A stretch of 64,000 nucleotides of DNA from NCBI GenBank assembly GCA_028285085.1, contig JANQQI010000023.1, positions 81,717 through 145,716 of the forward strand, written 5' to 3'. The stretch is from Saprospiraceae bacterium. GTDB taxonomy: Bacteria; Bacteroidota; Bacteroidia; Chitinophagales; Saprospiraceae. Positions 7,583 to 17,119 of the stretch are shown one piece after another; positions within the stretch are counted from its first letter, which is position 1; each line of letters begins with the position of its first letter. Position numbers and translations under genes: made by a program. Under the pieces are notes generated by a model. That model worked only from the letters and a program-made list of their open reading frames with translations, did not search any database and was not told where the DNA came from.

Positions 7583-8638
7583 ATGAAAATGTTGAAATCA
7601 TCGGCTCTAATGAGCCTGATGCTCCTACTGGGTTTGTTGTTTATGTATTCTTGCGGTAAAAAAGAATTAGCACCCGTTGATATACCCGCCGTTGCCGCCG
7701 AAGTTGATATTTTTTCCAAAATTAAAGTTAAGGACGGGATTCTGGCCTTCGAAGATCAAAATCATTACCAGGCCGTTCTGAATACCATGGTGCAAAACCC
7801 AGAGCAAGTGAGAACAGAATTGGCTAAAAAAACTGATTTTGTGTCTTTACAGAATTTACTGAACGAAGATTTAGTGCGCTTTTCTCAAGGCGAGTCTACT
7901 GTTTTAAATGCGGATAAATATTTTACGACCTTGCCAGATGATGATTTAAAAATCATTGACTTTGCATTTTACAGTATTAGCAACCTAATGAATAAAGATG
8001 CTGCCCTGTACATTAATGATCGGTTAATTCAATATACTTCAGACTTTGTGTATACCCTGCATTCGGGCGATCCCGCTGATTTAGGAAAAACCTCACGCAT
8101 TTTGGAAGCCGGTCGTTACGGAGAAATTTATGCGACGAAGGTAGAGACAACTGTATCTGGGGATCAACGTAATGTGATTCGCCATACATGTAAAACAACC
8201 AATGCGGCGGGTACTTTCCAGGTGCGGAATGCCTTGAATGTGCATGCTTTTGCTACACAGGAAAGTGATGGAACTTTTATAAATCAGTTAACTGCTGAGC
8301 TCCGTGTTAGAAAACTTAGAGCAGCAACCGCACCCGATGGGAAATCAGAGTGGAACCCTTATCCTTGTGGTGGGGCCAATATTGATGCAGGAAATATTAA
8401 ACTGCTTTGGGAATCCATATTTATTGATGAGCCATATACGGATCAAACCCAGACAAATCATGCATCAATCCACACATTTTTGATATTATCCCGCACGGAA
8501 AATCCAAACATAAATGTCTTTGATGATATAACCCTGTTCCCTAATAGTCATGGCCTGACTGGTGAATTTGCTCCCGGTAATTGCGCCGTAGATCTTGAGC
8601 AGGTAACAGAATACATTGGTTGTAGTGTTACCTATTAG
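7583..8638 (+). CDS. Lipoprotein of unknown function
   Basis: 351 residues from MKMLKSSALM; the longer track start adds residues before a clear signal peptide and is rejected. The lipobox is LFMYSC, with mature Cys followed by GKKELAPVD. The protein has no domain I recognise. The AT-rich leader AAAAATATAATAATATG has no purine-rich ribosome site, as is common in Bacteroidota. It is transcribed alone and ends at a strong bidirectional hairpin. Confidence 0.8.
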   Translation: MKMLKSSALMSLMLLLGLLFMYSCGKKELAPVDIPAVAAEVDIFSKIKVKDGILAFEDQNHYQAVLNTMVQNPEQVRTELAKKTDFVSLQNLLNEDLVRFSQGESTVLNADKYFTTLPDDDLKIIDFAFYSISNLMNKDAALYINDRLIQYTSDFVYTLHSGDPADLGKTSRILEAGRYGEIYATKVETTVSGDQRNVIRHTCKTTNAAGTFQVRNALNVHAFATQESDGTFINQLTAELRVRKLRAATAPDGKSEWNPYPCGGANIDAGNIKLLWESIFIDEPYTDQTQTNHASIHTFLILSRTENPNINVFDDITLFPNSHGLTGEFAPGNCAVDLEQVTEYIGCSVTY

Positions 8639-8703
8639 CACTCCACAGAAACTAATAGAGAAAGAAAATATTTAAGTGTTTGGATATATTTTTTGTAGGA
8701 AAT

Positions 8704-8731
8704 AGTGCCAGTACCCTAAAGTACTGGCACT
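8704..8731. terminator. Bidirectional terminator
   Basis: A perfect 11-bp stem (AGTGCCAGTAC / GTACTGGCACT) with loop CCTAAA lies between two convergent genes. T-rich sequence follows on the plus side (TCGTTATTTG); the minus side has a short TATT. Confidence 0.8.
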
Positions 8732-8734
8732 TCG

Positions 8735-9898
8735 TTATTTGTTTGGTTTAGAGTAACCGTAGGCATCACGAAAATGCTTGCTGATATAGTGATGAGGGAG
8801 CTCAGTAGCCCAGACCTCCTTCGTTTTTCCGCTTACTTTGTAGAATAAGGAAGGATTTGAAAAATGATAATTACGCGTGTGGCTTTGTTTATCTTTTTTA
8901 TCGAAAAGTTGATGAGATAATTCTTTTAAAGGAGATAGTGATTCCTCGGATCGATAAGTTGTGACCAGACATGTTTTATCCTTACCGTTTGTAATGGGAA
9001 TGATTTCGTACTGATCACCACCTACAATCTTTTTTAAATCGCTTTCCGCTTTTATTTTTAAGATTTTTCCCAGAGGGGCAGCTACAAAAATGAAATTGGA
9101 TATTTCTAATAGTACTTTTTTAAACTCTGGATGCCCTCGACCTTTTGCACATAAGGCAAGTTCATCAAAATTATTACCACCCAAGATCCAATTAGAAGTA
9201 AGGATCGTGATATTAAAATGACCTGCTTGGTTGGTTATTTCTTGAAAGCGTTTTCTCGTTTCATTAGGGTCTTCATCGGTGTTCGCCATATATTCACCGA
9301 GCGGATTACCACCAATGAGAATAAAATCATTTTCTTTAAATTTATGTCTACCATATCTGCTTTTGTGTAGTTCCGTGATACCTGCAATATTATTTGTGTA
9401 AAATTTTATTTTATCTCTGATTTCTTTATTAACCTTCATGTGTGGCAAAAAAGAAAAAAGTGGAGAAAGTGTAGAGCCAGAGTCAATGATGATATTAATT
9501 TGTGTGCAATTGTGGTTTGAATTAATTTCTTCTAATTTTTTAGGCAGGATTTTTTTTACGAGCCCTCTGGCTAGTCGAAATTTTTCTTGTGTAAAATGCC
9601 CGCGTCGACGATAATATTGGGAGTTGCGCCAAGTGCTGCCGTAAATTTCATAAAGTAAATTTTCGGTATTGAAAAGTTGATTAAAATAAATAATGACGAT
9701 GCCAACGAGGACTAAAAGCGTAGCGAGAATAAAGGTGAGTAGTAGGAGGTCAAATTGTTGTTCGCTATGGTCTTCACTAAAAAAGAAGTTTGCAAAATAA
9801 GTCCAGATGCTCGTTGCAGCTAAACTAGAAACTAAACCAATCACGAAAGACACTTTATTTTCTCTCGTGATGCGAAATACTTCGTTTAAAAAGTTCAT
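8735..9898 (-). CDS. Membrane-anchored protein with DeoR-sensor-like domain
   Basis: 387 residues from MNFLNEVFRITRE; the track start 21 residues earlier is less likely. Two transmembrane helices lie at about 16-39 (VSFVIGLVSSLAATSIW) and 50-72 (LLLLTFILATLLVLVGIVII). The soluble part resembles the sugar-phosphate-sensing domain of DeoR regulators: INIIIDSGSTLSPLF (about 134-148), then IKFYTNNIAGITEL (about 164-177), then DFILIGGNPLGEY (about 191-203), the same order as the DeoR LDxGTT, TN and GG motifs. No helix-turn-helix is present. It therefore looks like a membrane-tethered ligand sensor or an enzyme of the same isomerase-like fold. I know of no characterised protein with this architecture. 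Confidence 0.75.
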   Translation of the reverse strand: MNFLNEVFRITRENKVSFVIGLVSSLAATSIWTYFANFFFSEDHSEQQFDLLLLTFILATLLVLVGIVIIYFNQLFNTENLLYEIYGSTWRNSQYYRRRGHFTQEKFRLARGLVKKILPKKLEEINSNHNCTQINIIIDSGSTLSPLFSFLPHMKVNKEIRDKIKFYTNNIAGITELHKSRYGRHKFKENDFILIGGNPLGEYMANTDEDPNETRKRFQEITNQAGHFNITILTSNWILGGNNFDELALCAKGRGHPEFKKVLLEISNFIFVAAPLGKILKIKAESDLKKIVGGDQYEIIPITNGKDKTCLVTTYRSEESLSPLKELSHQLFDKKDKQSHTRNYHFSNPSLFYKVSGKTKEVWATELPHHYISKHFRDAYGYSKPNK

Positions 9899-10063
9899 AT
9901 AAAATGCTTTTGTAATGAGTAGGCTGTCCAATAGCTGAAATCGTGCTATTGGTTTAAGCAATTTTATACAAACACTTCTCTCTGATTGGCGCTTGGGCCG
10001 AACGAAAATTTATGAAAGATACTGTTTTCTAGTTCAAATTGGTGATAATTACCAGCAAAATGC

Positions 10064-10747
10064 CTACTCGTCGAGCCACCACTCTGCATTTTCGATCCAC
10101 GCGGCGGGATAAGTACGATCCTTGCCTTGGCCATTAAAGATCTCCTTGAGAACGGCTTTTTTGTTGGCGCCCGGCACTAGGAAGTGAATGGAGCGGGCGG
10201 CATTGATGATGCGTCCGGTTAGGGTAATCCGCTGCTGTCCCGTTTCTGGGTGCGAAGCCACGGCGCAGGGACGCGGATGATGTAAAAGATCAATTTGGTG
10301 AGGAAAGATCGAGGCCGTATGACCGTCAGCGCCCATCCCCAGGATAATCATATCGAATATTGGCAGCCCTCCTTTGAGTGGCAGATGATCAATGAGTAGT
10401 TGGCCGTAACGCTGCGCTTCAATCATGGGAGGATCTTCTCCTCGCATGCGGTGGACATTTTCGGTGGGGATGTCGATGAATTGCAATAAGCGATCGTCCG
10501 TCATGCCGTAATTACTTTCTCCATCTGTGGGAGGCACACAACGTTCATCTCCCCAATACAAATGTACTTTTGACCAATCGATTGATTGAGCATATTGCTG
10601 GGCCAAGGCGTCAAAAAGCAATTTGGGTGTACTGCCACCGGATAAAGCGAGGTGAAATACTTCTACTGATGCAATCGCTTCGACCAGATATGCCGCAAAA
10701 GCTTCTGCTACGGCCGGAGGATTTGGAAAGGTGTGTTGTGTTCTCAT
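10064..10747 (-). CDS. pgl: 6-phosphogluconolactonase
   Basis: 227 residues, the usual length for DevB/SOL-type 6-phosphogluconolactonase, which hydrolyses 6-phosphoglucono-lactone in the oxidative pentose phosphate pathway. Signatures: LALSGGSTPKLLFDAL, VHLYWGDERCVPP, and ILGMGADGHTASIFPH. The start codon overlaps the zwf stop in TAATG, so translation is coupled to the gene that makes its substrate. The operon order zwf-pgl is common. Cytosolic. Confidence 0.95.
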   Translation of the reverse strand: MRTQHTFPNPPAVAEAFAAYLVEAIASVEVFHLALSGGSTPKLLFDALAQQYAQSIDWSKVHLYWGDERCVPPTDGESNYGMTDDRLLQFIDIPTENVHRMRGEDPPMIEAQRYGQLLIDHLPLKGGLPIFDMIILGMGADGHTASIFPHQIDLLHHPRPCAVASHPETGQQRITLTGRIINAARSIHFLVPGANKKAVLKEIFNGQGKDRTYPAAWIENAEWWLDE

Positions 10748-12264
10748 TACAATTCAATAAAACTGCCATTAGTGGTTAATTCACTGCAGGGGTTACGCCA
10801 GGTCATCCGTTCTGAGCTGCTTAGCTTGGATACGACCATGGGCCCCCAACTACCGACCGGGTAGCCGTATACTTTGATGTCGGGCTTATTCTGCCAGGCA
10901 TCGAGAATCGGAGCGACAAAGCGCCAGGCTTCTTCTACTGAGTCACCTCTCGCGTAGAGGGTTGCATCACCTTTGATGACATCCAATAGGAGGCGCTCGT
11001 AGGCCGTTGGGACCTCAGTGTCTGTCAAGTCTGTGTAGTGGAAATCCATGCCGACATCTTTGACTTTAAATCCAGAGCCTGGAATTTTCATCCCAAATTT
11101 TAGTAGCAAGCCTTCATCCGGTTGGATACGAATGATCAGCTGATTATTATCGTTTTGCATCGTTTTTTCCTGTCGGAATAAGGTATGCGGTGGGTCTTTG
11201 AATGTGATGACAACCTCGGTTACCTTAGTCGGCAAGGCTTTCCCGGAACGTACATAAAATGGTACACCGGCCCATCGCCAGTTGTCAATGAAAAACTTGA
11301 GCGCAACGTAAGTTTCCGTCCGTGAATCGTGAGGTACGCCCTCTTCTTCCCGATACCCATTTATTTGGTGCTCCCCGATGATTGAACCAGTATATTGACC
11401 GCGAATCACAAATTGTGGGACATCCTCTTCTTTAATCGGGCGAATTGATTGTAAGACTTTTAGCTTTTCGTTGCGGATGGCCGAAGCATTGGCCGCAATC
11501 GGCGGCTCCATTGTCAAGTGAGCGATAATCTGCATCAGATGATTCTGGAACATATCTCGTAAGGCCCCGGATTTATCGTAATATCCACCACGACTCCCCA
11601 CTGTGAGGTTTTCGGCATTTGTGATCTGCACATGCTGGATATAATTCCGATTCCAAAGCGGTTCAAAAATACCGTTGGCGAAGCGCGTCACTAATAAGTT
11701 TTGCACAGTCTCTTTACCCAGATAATGATCAATGCGATAGATCTGATCTTCCGAAAAATACTGACGAAGGGAATGATTCAAAGCTACTGCTGTTTGCAGG
11801 TCATAGCCAAAGGGTTTTTCGATGACCAAACGCCGCCAGCCTTGATTGGATTGATTCAAGCCGTGAGCTGCAAGGCAAGATGGAATGATGGGGTAGAGAA
11901 ATGGGGGAGTAGACAGGTAAAAAATGTAGTTACTCTCCGTTTTGTACACCTCGTCCATTTCCGCCAACTTACTTTTCACTTTCGCGTAATCTTCCGATAC
12001 TGCGGTTTGTATAGCCAGATAGGACAGGCGTTGCGCAAACGCTTTTTGTCGCTCTGCATCACCATCTTTTAAATCAATAAATTCACTATCGTAGAACACC
12101 TTCTTCTGGAAGGCCTCATCCGAATAGTCGGAACGACTGACCCCAAGAACGGCAAAATTTTCCGGTAAGTATTTACCCAGATACAATTCGTAAAGGGCGG
12201 GAATGAGCTTTCGAACGGCTAAATCACCCGAAGCACCAAAAATTACAAAGATTACACCATCCAT
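10747..12264 (-). CDS. zwf: Glucose-6-phosphate 1-dehydrogenase
   Basis: 505 residues from MDGVIFVIFGASGDLA. The track start at 12333 is a TTG codon 23 residues upstream; the ATG places the nucleotide-binding strand near the N terminus as in the family. Motifs: GASGDL for NADP binding, the active-site RIDHYLGKE with its lysine and histidine, and the C-terminal substrate region. It oxidises glucose-6-phosphate to the lactone and makes NADPH. It shares a 171-bp divergent promoter region with gnd. Confidence 0.95.
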   Translation of the reverse strand: MDGVIFVIFGASGDLAVRKLIPALYELYLGKYLPENFAVLGVSRSDYSDEAFQKKVFYDSEFIDLKDGDAERQKAFAQRLSYLAIQTAVSEDYAKVKSKLAEMDEVYKTESNYIFYLSTPPFLYPIIPSCLAAHGLNQSNQGWRRLVIEKPFGYDLQTAVALNHSLRQYFSEDQIYRIDHYLGKETVQNLLVTRFANGIFEPLWNRNYIQHVQITNAENLTVGSRGGYYDKSGALRDMFQNHLMQIIAHLTMEPPIAANASAIRNEKLKVLQSIRPIKEEDVPQFVIRGQYTGSIIGEHQINGYREEEGVPHDSRTETYVALKFFIDNWRWAGVPFYVRSGKALPTKVTEVVITFKDPPHTLFRQEKTMQNDNNQLIIRIQPDEGLLLKFGMKIPGSGFKVKDVGMDFHYTDLTDTEVPTAYERLLLDVIKGDATLYARGDSVEEAWRFVAPILDAWQNKPDIKVYGYPVGSWGPMVVSKLSSSERMTWRNPCSELTTNGSFIEL

Positions 12265-12370
12265 TGGCTGAGCTTTCGTCGAAGTTTTAGGATTGAAACC
12301 TATTAGCGGATGTCGAAAGGCCGACAAAGCCAAAGGCCCCCAAATCTAAAAATTTGTCACCAGAAAATAG

Positions 12371-12384
12371 GCGAAGTCCTTCGC
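12371..12384. promoter_or_regulatory. Short palindrome in the zwf/gnd divergent promoter
   Basis: GCGAAGTCCTTCGC is an inverted repeat with 6-bp arms lying between the divergent zwf and gnd starts. It could be an operator serving both; no known regulator is matched, and short palindromes also occur by chance. Confidence 0.25.
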
Positions 12385-12435
12385 ATTTAAATTACATTTA
12401 TGCAATATTCTTTCAAAATACAACCAACTTAAATA

Positions 12436-13845
12436 ATGAGCGAACAATTGTACGATTTTGGTATGGTCGGGCTCGGGGTAATGGGCCGCAATTTTTTATT
12501 AAACGTCGCCGATAATGGCTATTCGATTATTGGCTTGGATACAGACAAAGGGCGGGCCGCAGCGATTGAGGCGGAGGCCGAAGGCAAACCAGCGAAAGGA
12601 ACAACGGATATGAAAACCTTTGTGGCAGCTTTGAAGACGCCACGTAAAATTATGCTATTGGTACCCGCCGGCAAGATTGTCGATGCGGTGATCAATAGTT
12701 TACTCGAATTTGTGGAGCCGGGAGATTTAATTATCGACGGGGGGAATTCCTTTTTTGTGGATACCGATCGCCGATTGGCACATTTAAAAGATAAGAAAAT
12801 TGATTTTCTGGGAGTGGGGGTATCCGGTGGTGCAAAAGGAGCGCGTTTCGGACCCAGCATCATGCCCGGTGGTACGAAAAGAGCCTATAATAAGGTGAGA
12901 AAAATCTTGGAGGCGGTCTCTGCAAAAGTGGGTGGAGAACCTTGCGTCGCCTACATGGGTAAAGGCTCGGCTGGTAACTACGTTAAGATGGTGCACAATG
13001 GCATTGAATACGCTATGATGCAACTCCTGGCTGAGAGCTACGATATTTTGAAGCATATTGGGCGTCTCAGCAATGCTGAGTTACACGCTGCTTTTGCGAA
13101 ATACAATCGCGGTCGTCTGAGATCATTTTTGGTTGAAATTACGGCGGCGATCTTCCAACAAGAGGATGAACTTGGCAAAGGGATGCTCATTGATAAGATC
13201 CTCGACAAAGCCAAGCAAAAAGGGACGGGTAAGTGGACTTCTCAAAATGCAATGGATTTTGGTATTCCTGTGCCAACTATCGATGCGGCGGTGACTATGC
13301 GTGGTATTTCGGCTTTGAAGTCCGAGCGCGAAGCAGCAGCAGAAGTTTTGAAAGTACGGACATCCAAAGCAAAGGTGGATAAAAACCAATTGGTTAAAAC
13401 CGTGGGGGATGCCTTATACTTTGCCTTTATCACAGCCTATGCACAGGGGCTTGCTTTGCTAGCTGATGCTTCCCGTGAGAAAAAATATGGCTTGGATATG
13501 GAGGCCATCGCCCGAATTTGGCGGGGCGGCTGCATTATTCGCGCAGCTTTGCTGGAAGATATCCGCCAAGCCTACTCCGCGCAGCCGGAACTACCAAACC
13601 TGATGGTTGACCCAGCCTTTGCCAAAAAGTTACGCAGTACCCAAGCTGCTACACGTGGGATGATTAAGCAAGCTATTGATGCAGGGATTCCAACTTTAGC
13701 CTTTTCAACTTCGTTGGCTTATTTTGATGCTTATCGTGATGGCCGCTTGCCGTTGAATTTGGTACAAGCGCAGCGCGATCATTTCGGTTCGCACACTTAC
13801 GAGCGAACGGATCGCGAAGGGATTTTCCATACGGAATGGAAGTAA
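12436..13845 (+). CDS. gnd: 6-phosphogluconate dehydrogenase, decarboxylating
   Basis: 469 residues, full length. N-terminal NADP-binding GLGVMGRNFLLNVADNGY; substrate loop GVSGGAKGARFGPSIMPGG; catalytic lysine/histidine segment VKMVHNGIEYAMMQ; C-terminal QRDHFGSHTYER. In most homologues the loop reads GVSGGEEGA; here the two glutamates are A-K, a small departure at a conserved place. It converts 6-phosphogluconate to ribulose-5-phosphate with NADPH. With zwf and pgl it completes the oxidative branch. Confidence 0.95.
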   Translation: MSEQLYDFGMVGLGVMGRNFLLNVADNGYSIIGLDTDKGRAAAIEAEAEGKPAKGTTDMKTFVAALKTPRKIMLLVPAGKIVDAVINSLLEFVEPGDLIIDGGNSFFVDTDRRLAHLKDKKIDFLGVGVSGGAKGARFGPSIMPGGTKRAYNKVRKILEAVSAKVGGEPCVAYMGKGSAGNYVKMVHNGIEYAMMQLLAESYDILKHIGRLSNAELHAAFAKYNRGRLRSFLVEITAAIFQQEDELGKGMLIDKILDKAKQKGTGKWTSQNAMDFGIPVPTIDAAVTMRGISALKSEREAAAEVLKVRTSKAKVDKNQLVKTVGDALYFAFITAYAQGLALLADASREKKYGLDMEAIARIWRGGCIIRAALLEDIRQAYSAQPELPNLMVDPAFAKKLRSTQAATRGMIKQAIDAGIPTLAFSTSLAYFDAYRDGRLPLNLVQAQRDHFGSHTYERTDREGIFHTEWK

Positions 13846-13869
13846 GGCTAGTTGTGATGCATTAATAGT

Positions 13870-14352
13870 ATGAAAAGCTATATTCAAAAAATCAGATCAA
13901 AGCTCGGCCGGGAGAAGTTTATTCATCCGGCCGCGCGCATTATTATTGAGAATGAACGGCAAGAGATATTAGTCCTCGAACGTACGGATAACGGCCAAAT
14001 CGGCCTCCCAGCCGGCGCCCTCGAAGAAGGAGAAACTATAGCAGCTTGTATCAAGCGTGAAGTGTGGGAAGAAACAGGCCTGGAGATTTCTGAATTGACG
14101 TTAATCGGTATTAGTTCTGATCCGAAGATCGAGTCCGTCACCTATCCTAATGGGGATCAAATCCAGTACTTCACCATCGAATTCTATACGAACCAATGGC
14201 AAGGCGAGCTCCAGGTTATTGATACTGAAGAGGTAAAACGAGCGGCATTTATGCCAAAGATTGAGGTGCTCACTCAACTACCACCGAATGAATTATCGGC
14301 TTTTGATAGTTTGCAGCATTATCGAGACCTAGGGCAGGTGCGCTTAGCGTGA
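13870..14352 (+). CDS. Nudix hydrolase
   Basis: 160 residues with a perfect Nudix box G-x5-E-x7-REVWEETGL (GALEEGETIAACIKREVWEETGL). The preceding strand ILVLERTDNGQIGLPAG is typical of the family. It follows gnd by 24 bp and may be cotranscribed. Substrate cannot be read from sequence; nucleotide-sugar or oxidised nucleotide hydrolysis are common in the family. Confidence 0.9.
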   Translation: MKSYIQKIRSKLGREKFIHPAARIIIENERQEILVLERTDNGQIGLPAGALEEGETIAACIKREVWEETGLEISELTLIGISSDPKIESVTYPNGDQIQYFTIEFYTNQWQGELQVIDTEEVKRAAFMPKIEVLTQLPPNELSAFDSLQHYRDLGQVRLA

Positions 14353-14433
14353 AAGTTTAGCCCTAATCCTGTTGATTAAAGTTTGCAACTTTCACCAAAG
14401 ATGCCAAAGCAATCCTCTTAATTCCACCACATT

Positions 14434-16602
14434 TTACCCCAACTCCAACGGTATCTCTCGCAATCGTTTATTCGTCAAACGGAATACTGCATTCGCAATT
14501 GCAGCGCCGATAGGACCAAGTGGGGGTTCACCCACCGCGCCCGGTTTCTCATCATTTTCTAAGATAACCACATCAATTTCTTTTGGCGCATGCTTCATCA
14601 TGGCCATTCGATAAGGGCCATAAATAGTGGGTGTCAGTTGACCATCCTTAACGTCCATTTTCTCAAACAGTGTGGCGCTCAGTCCCATGATAATCGAGCC
14701 TTCGCACTGCGCGCGCACCTGATCGGGATTCACCGCGATACCGGGATCGATCACACAGGTGACCTTGTGGACTTTGATAGCACCATCTTCAATGGACACT
14801 TCCACCACGTGAGCACAGGGCGTATTGGCATCCGTAGAAGCGGCGAAGCCCATCGCACGGCCATCGACTACGCCATCTCGCCAGCCCGCCTTGTCGGCAG
14901 CGGCCTTAATGACCTCTCGGAGTCGGAATCCGCGCTTGTCATCCTGAATTTGGTCGAGGCGGAATTGTACGGGGTCTTTGCCCGCTTTGATGGCCAGTTC
15001 ATCCATGAAGCACTCAATAGCAAAGGTATTGGCTAGCAAGCCGAGGCTGCGCCAGAAACTGGTCGCAAAAGGGAGTTTTACTCGCCAAGATATCGCCCGG
15101 AAATTCGGAATCTTGCCGTATTGAATCATACCACCACGCCAAGCTCCAACGTCTGCACCAAGTAGCGTACTGGCAAATCCGGGGGTGATGGCCGAACCGA
15201 ACATGACATCACCACTAGATACATTGTGCTCGATCGCTTTGATCAGCCCGTCTTCGTTCAACTTAGCGCGCAATACATGATGTGTGGGCGGGCGGAAGGT
15301 ATCATTTTGAAATTCTTCCTTGCGATCAAAAAAGCATTTGACCGGTTTACCAACGGCTTTCGATAAGAGGGCTGCTTGAACAGCATTTGGCGTATGAAGG
15401 CGTCGACCGAAGCCACCTCCCAAATAAGTAGGTTGGATATTGACTTGCTCCGCGTCAAAACCTAAGCGTTTCGCTACTTCTTTGCGGGTAACATCCGGTA
15501 CCTGCGTTGAAAGAATCAGAGTCGCTTTGTCATTTTCTACGAATGCTACCGCGCCATTTGGTTCTATTTGCGCGTGGGCGCCAATGGGACTTTTGAATTC
15601 CGAGGTGATAATCTCAGATTCGTTATCAAGAATACGCTTTGCCTTCCCCGTTTTTTGAATCACGAAAGGTTTACCTTCGCCGACTTTGATCAAGGCTTCG
15701 ATATCTGCCGTTTGCCAATCTCGCTCTACAGCCCATTCTACCTTAAGTGCTCTTTTAGCATTTTCGGCGGCCATGCGGGAAGTCGCAACGACGCCTACAA
15801 AGTCTTTTTCTTTAACCACCTTGACCACATCGGGCATGCCTTCTGCTGCACTGATGTCCGCATCGACGTATTTCGCACCAATTTGGGTGGGACGCGCCAC
15901 GGCACCGTATAGCATGTCTGGCATATCTGCATCCATTCCGAAAATGGGGGCACCCAATACCTTATCTTCCAAATCTACTCGCGGGATAGGTTTCCCAACA
16001 AATTTATAGGACTTGATATCTTTCAATGGTGGCGTGTCGGGAATATCCCATTCTTTGACTTCCTTGACGACATCACCGTAGGTGAGTGATTTTCCATTGC
16101 CCGTAATAACGCCTTCGCTTACGCTCAAGCTCGCGACGTCAGTACCGATGATTTTTGCAGCTTCATTTTTAAGCATCTCCCGCATTGTGGCGGATAGCTC
16201 GCGCAGCGGTTGCCAAAGCCCGGAAACCGAGGTACTCCCTCCGGTTGCAAAAGGATCAACATTGCCCGAAGAAGTAGGAGCGTGAAGCACCTTCATTTGA
16301 TCGATTCGCAATTCCAGCTCATCCGCCGCGATTTGTGCCAAGCTCGTAAAGGTGCCTTGACCCATTTCTACTTTCGGACTATAGAGAATCACCTCGTTAT
16401 TAGCCGTGATCTCAAACCACATCGGCGGACTTGAAGTACTGCCCATATAGGGGGCATCGACGGTATTGGCATAATCCGCAAGCGTACGGCGCCAGATGGA
16501 GCGGGTGAAATAACCAGTTCCAACCAGTACACCAACACCAATGGCCGAGCGGACAAGAAATTTTCGTCGGGAGAAGCCTTTTTTCTTTATGTTTTTGCTC
16601 AT
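14434..16602 (-). CDS. Molybdopterin-binding subunit of xanthine-oxidase-family enzyme (IorB-like)
   Basis: 722 residues. The N terminus KKGFSRRKFLVRSAIGVGV is a twin-arginine signal (SRRKFL), so the folded Mo-cofactor enzyme is exported by Tat. The body is a molybdenum hydroxylase large subunit: KVEMGQGTFTSLAQIAADEL, then LGGGFGRRLH, and near the C terminus PGAVGEPPLGPIGAAI, whose Glu is the expected catalytic base. It pairs with a [2Fe-2S] subunit and a diheme cytochrome, the layout of isoquinoline 1-oxidoreductase-like or aldehyde-oxidising periplasmic enzymes. True substrate unknown. tatA lies a few kb away. Confidence 0.92.
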   Translation of the reverse strand: MSKNIKKKGFSRRKFLVRSAIGVGVLVGTGYFTRSIWRRTLADYANTVDAPYMGSTSSPPMWFEITANNEVILYSPKVEMGQGTFTSLAQIAADELELRIDQMKVLHAPTSSGNVDPFATGGSTSVSGLWQPLRELSATMREMLKNEAAKIIGTDVASLSVSEGVITGNGKSLTYGDVVKEVKEWDIPDTPPLKDIKSYKFVGKPIPRVDLEDKVLGAPIFGMDADMPDMLYGAVARPTQIGAKYVDADISAAEGMPDVVKVVKEKDFVGVVATSRMAAENAKRALKVEWAVERDWQTADIEALIKVGEGKPFVIQKTGKAKRILDNESEIITSEFKSPIGAHAQIEPNGAVAFVENDKATLILSTQVPDVTRKEVAKRLGFDAEQVNIQPTYLGGGFGRRLHTPNAVQAALLSKAVGKPVKCFFDRKEEFQNDTFRPPTHHVLRAKLNEDGLIKAIEHNVSSGDVMFGSAITPGFASTLLGADVGAWRGGMIQYGKIPNFRAISWRVKLPFATSFWRSLGLLANTFAIECFMDELAIKAGKDPVQFRLDQIQDDKRGFRLREVIKAAADKAGWRDGVVDGRAMGFAASTDANTPCAHVVEVSIEDGAIKVHKVTCVIDPGIAVNPDQVRAQCEGSIIMGLSATLFEKMDVKDGQLTPTIYGPYRMAMMKHAPKEIDVVILENDEKPGAVGEPPLGPIGAAIANAVFRLTNKRLREIPLELG

Positions 16603-16613
16603 GATTCTTGCTT

Positions 16614-17081
16614 TTAGATGTTGGTATTTTTAATGGCGGCAGCTCGGTGGATAGCTTTTCGCATCCGATAATAAGTCGCACATCGGCAGATATTGACAAT
16701 GTTATCGTCAATATCTTGATCGGTAGGATTAGGAATTTTTTCCAGAAGTGCGGCAGTAGCCATCATAAATCCCGGTTGACAATAACCGCATTGCGGGACC
16801 ACTTCTTCGATCCAGGCTTGTTGCACCGGATGTAAATTATCGGCATCACCTAAGCCTTCGATGGTGGTAATGCTTTTACCTTCGGCATATTTTAAGGCAA
16901 AGGAACAGGAACGAACCGATTCGCCGTCGACGTGGATGGTACAGGCACCACAAGCCGCTTTACCGCAGCCAAACTTGGTTCCTTTAAGGTTGAGAACATC
17001 TCTGATTACCCAAAGCAGAGGTGTGTTTTCGTCGACGTCGACACTTTGGGGCTGTCCATTTAGAAGGAAGGAAATTGCCAT
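16614..17081 (-). CDS. [2Fe-2S] subunit of molybdenum hydroxylase (IorA-like)
   Basis: 155 residues. Cluster 1: [15 protein letters not shown] (C-x4-C-x2-C) with a later Cys at RSCSF. Cluster 2: CGYCQPG with C-x31-C-x-C (ICRCATY). These are the two [2Fe-2S] clusters that carry electrons from the Mo site. It has no export signal, so it probably travels with the Tat-targeted large subunit. The stop is 11 bp before the large-subunit start; electrons likely pass to the cytochrome encoded upstream. Confidence 0.93.
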   Translation of the reverse strand: MAISFLLNGQPQSVDVDENTPLLWVIRDVLNLKGTKFGCGKAACGACTIHVDGESVRSCSFALKYAEGKSITTIEGLGDADNLHPVQQAWIEEVVPQCGYCQPGFMMATAALLEKIPNPTDQDIDDNIVNICRCATYYRMRKAIHRAAAIKNTNI

Positions 17082-17119
17082 ATTTAGAAAGTTGGATGTT
17101 TTAAATAATTAAAATTGAT

